In this document: positions 58,802 to 64,000 of the stretch, piece after piece | Position numbering within the stretch: position 1 is the stretch's first letter | Layout of the letters: each line of letters begins with the position of its first letter | Assembly (NCBI GenBank): GCA_023014485.1 | Contig: JAJOZX010003313.1 | Location: forward strand, 316,501 to 380,500 | DNA length: 64,000 nucleotides | Source: Bathynomus jamesi | Taxonomy: Eukaryota > Arthropoda > Malacostraca > Isopoda > Cirolanidae | Reading direction: 5' to 3' | Translations under genes and position numbers: made by a program | Notes under the pieces: model-generated | The model's input: only the letters and a program-made list of their open reading frames with translations | Databases searched by the model: none | Told to the model about the DNA's origin: nothing

Positions 58802-59101
58802 TTAGTAAATAGCCTTGTGTCCGTAACTGCGGGGGTTGTTTCGGTGAATAATGGCTAAGGTGCCTTTAGGCATGAAGTTATTCTTGAACACCGTAAAACA
58901 TAATGCGATGGTGGTTGCGACTTGCAGTGGATCGCATTTGAAACGGGTTATGTACATTCTTCTAAAGGCATGGAAACATACACTAAGCACTCGCACATCA
59001 TTCACGCAATAACGTTCACATTCATCAGCTATATTATAAGGGTTACTTTCATTAAAACTGTCGTAGTATCGATCAGTCTTCACGTTCATCCATACAGTCA
59101 A
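58802..59101 (-). pseudogene. Protein-primed PolB fragment (Polinton-like), right arm
   Basis: Inverted copy of the left-arm fragment, extending 16 residues further upstream (NVKTDRYYDSFNESNPYNI) in the same frame. It shares ERYC-NDVRVL, DPLQVATTIA and the terminal KAIY stop. One residue is missing relative to the left copy (IALCF against IASLCF). The longer frame shows that the right arm keeps the ancestral structure. The first Met (59,101) is not expected to be a real start. Confidence 0.72.
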
Positions 59102-59472
59102 AATAACGTTTGGGGGGTGGTGGGCCTACGCAGTTTAGTCTCGCTGGTGAGGAAAGTGTAAGGGAAGTATCCTTTGGATTCCAACGTTGCTTAACATCGT
59201 TGCTCGGCTGAGTTATGATAAAAAGAAAATTAATTAGTTATATTAAAAATATAGGTTATCATTGAGAAATAAATTAGGAGTTGATAAAGCTTCTAGCCTT
59301 GTATAAATGTTAACTTAGTTCTGAAATTCATATTCTTTTTCATAAAATTGCTGTAATTCACTTTAAGATGAAAAGCGCGTAATATTTTTTTCTGCTCCAC
59401 GGAGATGAAAAAATGCATTGGTTTGCGAGAAGTTTGTGTGTGTGTGTGTGCGCGAGTTTATTCGTTTATTAT

Positions 59473-59531
<59 letters not shown>

Positions 59532-59917
59532 CCGGGTTGGGGAATGAGGCTCGTATGTTAGTTTCATTTAAATTAATATACGTTTGTTATTTTCCTGATT
59601 TTCATGATATATATATACAGGTGTGTGTGTGTACTTGTGTGAAAGCTAAGATTTGGAGAGAAGGGAGACGAGAGAGAGAGAGGAAGTTCCAGCAAAAATT
59701 CCTCTGTGAACGCCCACACCTTTCAAAGGTTTCAACGCAGGCACGTGTGTTTTGAGTTATATATATTACGCGCGCGTTTAATTTCTTATATTGAGTAATT
59801 AAATTCTTATAATGACTTAAAAGGTGAAAATAGTAATTAATTTCTTATAATATACGTTTAGGATCATTTAAATTAATACACGTTTGGCATTTTTCCTGAT
59901 TTTCGTAATATATACAG

Positions 59918-59957
<40 letters not shown>

Positions 59958-60089
59958 TTGTGAATATGATAATTTTCAGTCTAACGATTTATTTATTGGG
60001 TAACTTTGTTAATTCTGTTATATTACTAATAACTCATTGGAAAACTGAGTAAATGGAAATATTATTTGGATTCCTTTATTTGAACAAAA

Positions 60090-60165
<76 letters not shown>

Positions 60166-60650
60166 GTTATTAGTAAATTCAGGTATGCCTACCTTATTTC
60201 TTTCGCGGATTGTTATTTAATATAATTGTGTATTTCTTTCAATAACAGAAGTTAGCTAAGAATATACCATACAAATTACGCGTAAATATTTTCATTGTAG
60301 AAATAATAATGAAAATATTAATATTTGAAGTAAGTGGTGGTTTCTGCTCGAATAGCTTGTAGAAGGATAATCCCTCGGCCCGAAAAAGATCTCTAGGGAC
60401 GATTCGAATTGATGCGAACACGATCGTTTGTTTTGATTTTATTTCGGCGAAACGAGATACTACAGCCCTTCCATATATATATCCTCTAATTATATTTTAA
60501 AAAGAGCATTCGTTTCCACATTAAACTGTGGGTCGATAATCCATTCAGAAGATCCCCAGGAGATGAAAAAATGCATTGGTTTCCGGGGTGTGTGTGTGTG
60601 GTGTGTGTGTGCACGAGTTGTTCATATACAAACAGCTGGGGAATGTACGA

Positions 60651-60699
<49 letters not shown>

Positions 60700-61149
60700 T
60701 GGGGCTCGATTGATTAACTATATAAATATATTATGGTGTTTTATATGCTTTGTGCACAGACAAGCGGGTGTTTCATAAATTTCTCTTCATTTGAAGTGAA
60801 GGGAGACTGATCAGGGATTGGGGGGAAGGTCTCTCACCCATCAGGTGTTCTTCGTGTGTGTGTGTGTGTGTGGTGTGTGTGTGTGTGTGTGTGTGTGTGT
60901 TGTTTATTCGTTTATTATATATATATATATATATCAAGAGCGGTCTGGAAGGAAGATCTCTCATGTCGTCCGACCCCGTTATAGCGGATTGTATTTGGGA
61001 TAATTTCAACTTTTAATTGAATTGTTTCGTAAATTTTCATATTGTTTCGTTGTTCAAATATTTATAATAAAAAATGTGTGTAAAAATTATTTATTTAATA
61101 AACAGAATTTAATTGGATTCAATTGTGGTACACAATGGATGATTAATAT

Positions 61150-61345
61150 ATGGTTTTCTGGAACACATGGCGCTATCTGGAATACATGGTGCGATCTGGC
61201 ACCTCAGCATCCGAATACATGGCATGATCTGGCAACTCAGCAACTGCATGCATGGTGCGATCTGGCAACACAGCACCAGAATACATGGCGTGATGTGGCA
61301 ACTCAACAACTGAATACATGGCGCTATCTGGCAACTCAGCCAGAA
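61150..61345. repeat. 33-bp minisatellite near the right end
   Basis: Inverted counterpart of 45,848-46,030 with the same order of variant units, so the array predates or was copied with the palindrome. Confidence 0.92.
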
Positions 61346-61913
61346 TAGAGGTTTATAAAAGGCCGAGACGACTGACGGAGTCATTCCAGCTCGGCTCCCA
61401 GCCGAGCAAGGACCTCTGGTCCTTCTCTTTCTGGCCCTTTGGGAAAACCCCTTAGAGGCCTCTTAGGTTAGGTAAACGAAAATAACTTGGGGGAGAACTC
61501 CGCCTCCAAGTTGCATGCCTTGCAATCAAAGGCCACTACTCTCTCTCTCTCCTTCAGGTGTCTCTCTCTCTCCTTCAGGTGTACCCCTCCCCCTTGGCTC
61601 AGCCAACTGGCTGATTAGGAGCCTATAAAACAACGCCTACTCGGCTGAAGTCTTAATATGCACTTGACTCCTGCCAGGTGAACACCTCTCCTCCTTTCTC
61701 TCTGGCCCTTTGGGGGGAATAGCTTGGGGGAGAACTCCGCCCCCAAGTTGCATGCCCCTTGCAACCTTGGTTGGCAACAAAGTGCCCTTTGGGTTTTTTT
61801 TTCCTTTTTTTGCAACAACCCCACCCCCTTTGCAACAACCCCCACCCCCCTTTGCAACATTACATAATCACTTGCAGCATTCTTGCACTCTCCCCTTTTG
61901 CGGCTAAACTACT

Positions 61914-63664
61914 CACCTTAAACACTTGGGCCCACAGAATATACTAGCTTTCACAAACATCAGCACACATTCATACCAACACTGTATTATTCCTGACATA
62001 TGGAAACAAGGTAAAATTATTACACTACTCAAACCAAACAAAAATCCAACAGAACCAGCTTCCTAATAGACCCATTACTTTACTATGCACACCTTCCAAA
62101 GTAACAGAAAGACTAATCTTACAAATCACCAACCCATACATACCACTATCGCCTACTCTACATGGATTCAGACCTCACCACTCAACCACGATATTACTCA
62201 CTAACCCCACGCAGCACATCATAGATGGCATCAACTCCAGACGACCAGCTCAACGTACACTATTAGCAACAATAGACATTAGTAAAGTATTTGATGCTAT
62301 CCCAGTATCCCACGCTTCCCTCTCATAAACAAAATACTCAACACAAACATGCACAATAACACCAAAAGGTGGCTGAGCAACTATCTTTCAGGAAGATACA
62401 TGTCACATTTAATGGCAAGTCATCCAAAAACAAGCTTTTTCCGAACGGGGTCCCTCATGGTTCTGTTCTCTCACCAACACTCTTCAACTTATACATGCAT
62501 GACATTCCAACACCCATAGATAACAAGCTTACCTTATCATCATATGCAGATGACATCACTCTAACATCCACCCACAACATCGACACCGCTACAAATAACC
62601 TACAAATATACATAAACAGTATACAAGACTGGCTCACACACAATAGACTCAAAGTAGCGCCCACAAAATTAACCATCACCTTGCTAACAAGCAACACAAA
62701 AGAACACAAGATAACTCCACAGCTTACACTACTGTAAACAACACCAACATTCCACACACTCACAGGACCAACATACTTGGGGTCACATACAACACATCAT
62801 TATCTTTTGCAAACCACATTCAGGACATTAAAAACAAATGTACGTCAAGACTTAACACGCTTAGGGTACTAACAGGCACAAACTTTGGACACCAGAAGGA
62901 AACAACATCACTCATATACAAACAATATATTCGCTCAGTTATGGACTATGCTAGCCCATGCCGGGCACCCATTATCTCAAACACACATAAACACCTTACA
63001 GACAAAACAAAACAACGCACTTCGTATCATTACAGGATGCACTCAAACAACACCAAAAGAACACCTGCACACAGAAACAAAAATACTGAAAGTTAAGGAA
63101 CATTTGGACATGAGGGGAACACAATTCATGGTAGCAGTGACAACTAACCCACAACACCCTTGCCTACATGTACAATCATGCACCAACACCTCGCACCATT
63201 AAGGTAACACCAGAGAACATTATAACCAAATACTCCATTCCATACCACGCCCCATAGATATCACACAGTATAGAAAACATATACACACACACACACACTT
63301 AACCGACAAAGCACTGACACGACTCGGTCCGAATGTGGTCCTAGGTGCGAAGCCGCCACCCATTGACAGGTCAGAGACCAGCCTGAGCAGATCGGATCGA
63401 GTTAACTTAGCACGATTCCGATGTGGACATCACCCCAACTTACAGACATATAAACACAGACTAGACAACTCCACAGACGACACCTGCCACCTGTGCCAGG
63501 ACACACCACAAACAATTGAACACATTATAACAGACTGTACCGCCCTAGCAGAACATAGAACAAAACACATCACTAGTGCGCTGAACCTTTGGTCTACTCC
63601 GGAGAGGGCGATCGGTTACCTGCGTGCCGCCGGTTTGCTCGATCAGGGTGGGCTGATCGGCTAA
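61914..63664 (+). pseudogene. LINE (Jockey/I-like), 3' part after the giant insertion
   Basis: Resumes the RT fingers (HLKHLGPQNILAFTNIS, IIPDIWKQGKIITLLKPNK) and continues with RPITLLCTPSKVTERLI, ATIDISKVFDAI, FPNGVPHGSVLSPTLFNLYM and LSSYADDITLTSTHNIDTA (catalytic YADD at about 62,542). DWLTHNRLKVAPTKLTITLL and YKQYIRSVMDYASPC follow. The last frame (63,335-63,664) ends with a metal-binding-like CHLCQDTPQTIEHIITDC, the usual C-terminus of this LINE group. There are several frameshifts and stops. Together with 44,676-45,290 it forms one plus-strand element, the host of the palindromic insertion. Confidence 0.88.
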
Positions 63665-64000
63665 CCAACAACAACCACCGAAAAGCTTTAATTGAAAACG
63701 GGTAAAGAACAGTCCTTTTCCGCTGAACAAAATTATATCTGGGAATTTTCGGGAAACCAAGTAGCTACTTTCTGTCGGGCCACTCAACTCTTTGGTGGTT
63801 CAAATGCGACAAGGTAAGGACAACTCGCATAAAAAAAAGAGAAAATCTTTAATAAAGGGGTCGACAAAAATTAGCCGAATTGGCAGAATCCTCGGGTGTA
63901 CACGTGCGTACAACAGCAGTACGAAGATTTTTTTTTTTTTTTTTTTTTTTTTAAATATAAGCCAAAACCTAAAAAATTGTAATCTAATTGGGTGTGGAGA
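63665..64000. other. LINE 3' flank and T-run
   Basis: No gene seen. A run of about 26 T lies at 63,926-63,952. Whether this is part of the LINE tail or unrelated sequence cannot be told at the window edge. Confidence 0.4.

Larger units (their letters stand above)
53920..61913 (-). repeat. Right arm of the giant palindrome
   Basis: 7,994 bp, the inverted copy of the left arm. It carries its own mariner-like foldback insertion (57,770-58,697) and retains about 310 bp (59,058-59,368) that the left arm lost. After removing arm-specific insertions both arms are about 6.7 kb. Confidence 0.95.
45285..61919. mobile_element. Giant palindromic element, Polinton/Maverick-like derivative
   Basis: A perfect 6-bp direct repeat CACCTT (45,285-45,290 and 61,914-61,919) bounds a 16,623-bp insertion (45,291-61,913) splitting a LINE. 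The ends are inverted: AGTAGTATAGCCGCAAAAGG at the left, and the complement of the right end differs only at one early base. Almost the whole insertion is two inverted arms around a 267-bp spacer. Polintons are known for 15-20 kb size, 6-bp target duplications, ends commonly starting AG, and a protein-primed PolB; a PolB-like fragment is in each arm. No integrase, ATPase, protease or capsid gene was found, so it must have been mobilised in trans. Alternatives are another large transposon with 6-bp duplications, or a PolB fragment captured as a passenger. Confidence 0.8.

Noticed and set aside
45285..61919. The large inverted repeat as a fold-back assembly or amplification artefact
   Set aside because: Both outer junctions lie in one LINE with a perfect 6-bp direct repeat, and each arm carries insertions and deletions absent from the other. 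A simple artefact would give identical arms and no target duplication.

Overview
This is animal nuclear DNA made almost entirely of transposable elements. There is no bacterial-style gene packing. I find no host gene I can name, no free-standing tRNA or rRNA gene, and no CRISPR array. The sequence is AT-rich with dozens of long (TA)n tracts, tRNA-derived SINEs, mariner/Tc1, hAT and piggyBac elements and several LINE groups, which fits an arthropod. A crustacean is plausible from the TA load and the LINE types, but I cannot name a species.

Layout. 0.45-3.8 kb: a piggyBac-like element with TTAA ends and a DDD transposase carrying one frameshift; an apparently intact Tc1-like element (343-aa DD34E transposase) is nested in it. 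4-13.6 kb: decayed DD41D mariner-like elements, MITEs, SINEs and two copies of a hAT MITE whose ends repeat a CCGGATA word (one with a perfect 8-bp target duplication). 14.2-17.7 kb: a broken copy of a repetitive arthropod gene family, then a DD34D mariner with several frameshifts. 18-31 kb: LINE fragments, SINEs, MITEs and a hAT MITE with GGAGTC-repeating ends. 31.5-34.9 kb: a nearly intact hAT with a BED finger split by an intron. 35.9-42.6 kb: two more hATs with repeating ends (ATCCGC, CGTTAA), a hairpin element and a Tigger-like remnant.

The outstanding object is at 45,285-61,919. A 16.6-kb element has landed in a LINE: the LINE 5' part ends at 45,290 and its 3' part resumes at 61,914 in the same orientation. 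The insertion is bounded by a perfect 6-bp direct repeat (CACCTT), and its inverted ends begin AGTAGT. It is almost wholly palindromic: two arms of about 6.7 kb before later insertions, about 98-99% identical where compared by eye, around a 267-bp unique spacer. Each arm carries a fragment resembling the protein-primed family B DNA polymerase of Polintons/Mavericks. Size, 6-bp duplication, AG start and PolB together suggest a non-autonomous, snap-back Polinton derivative mobilised as a unit. Each arm later gained its own mariner insertion and small rearrangements, which argues against an assembly artefact.

A second theme is inverted duplication at smaller scale. Two mariner-like elements (28.3 and 57.8 kb) and a likely third (37.3 kb) have turned into foldback elements with arms of about 270-310 bp (about 150 bp in the third).
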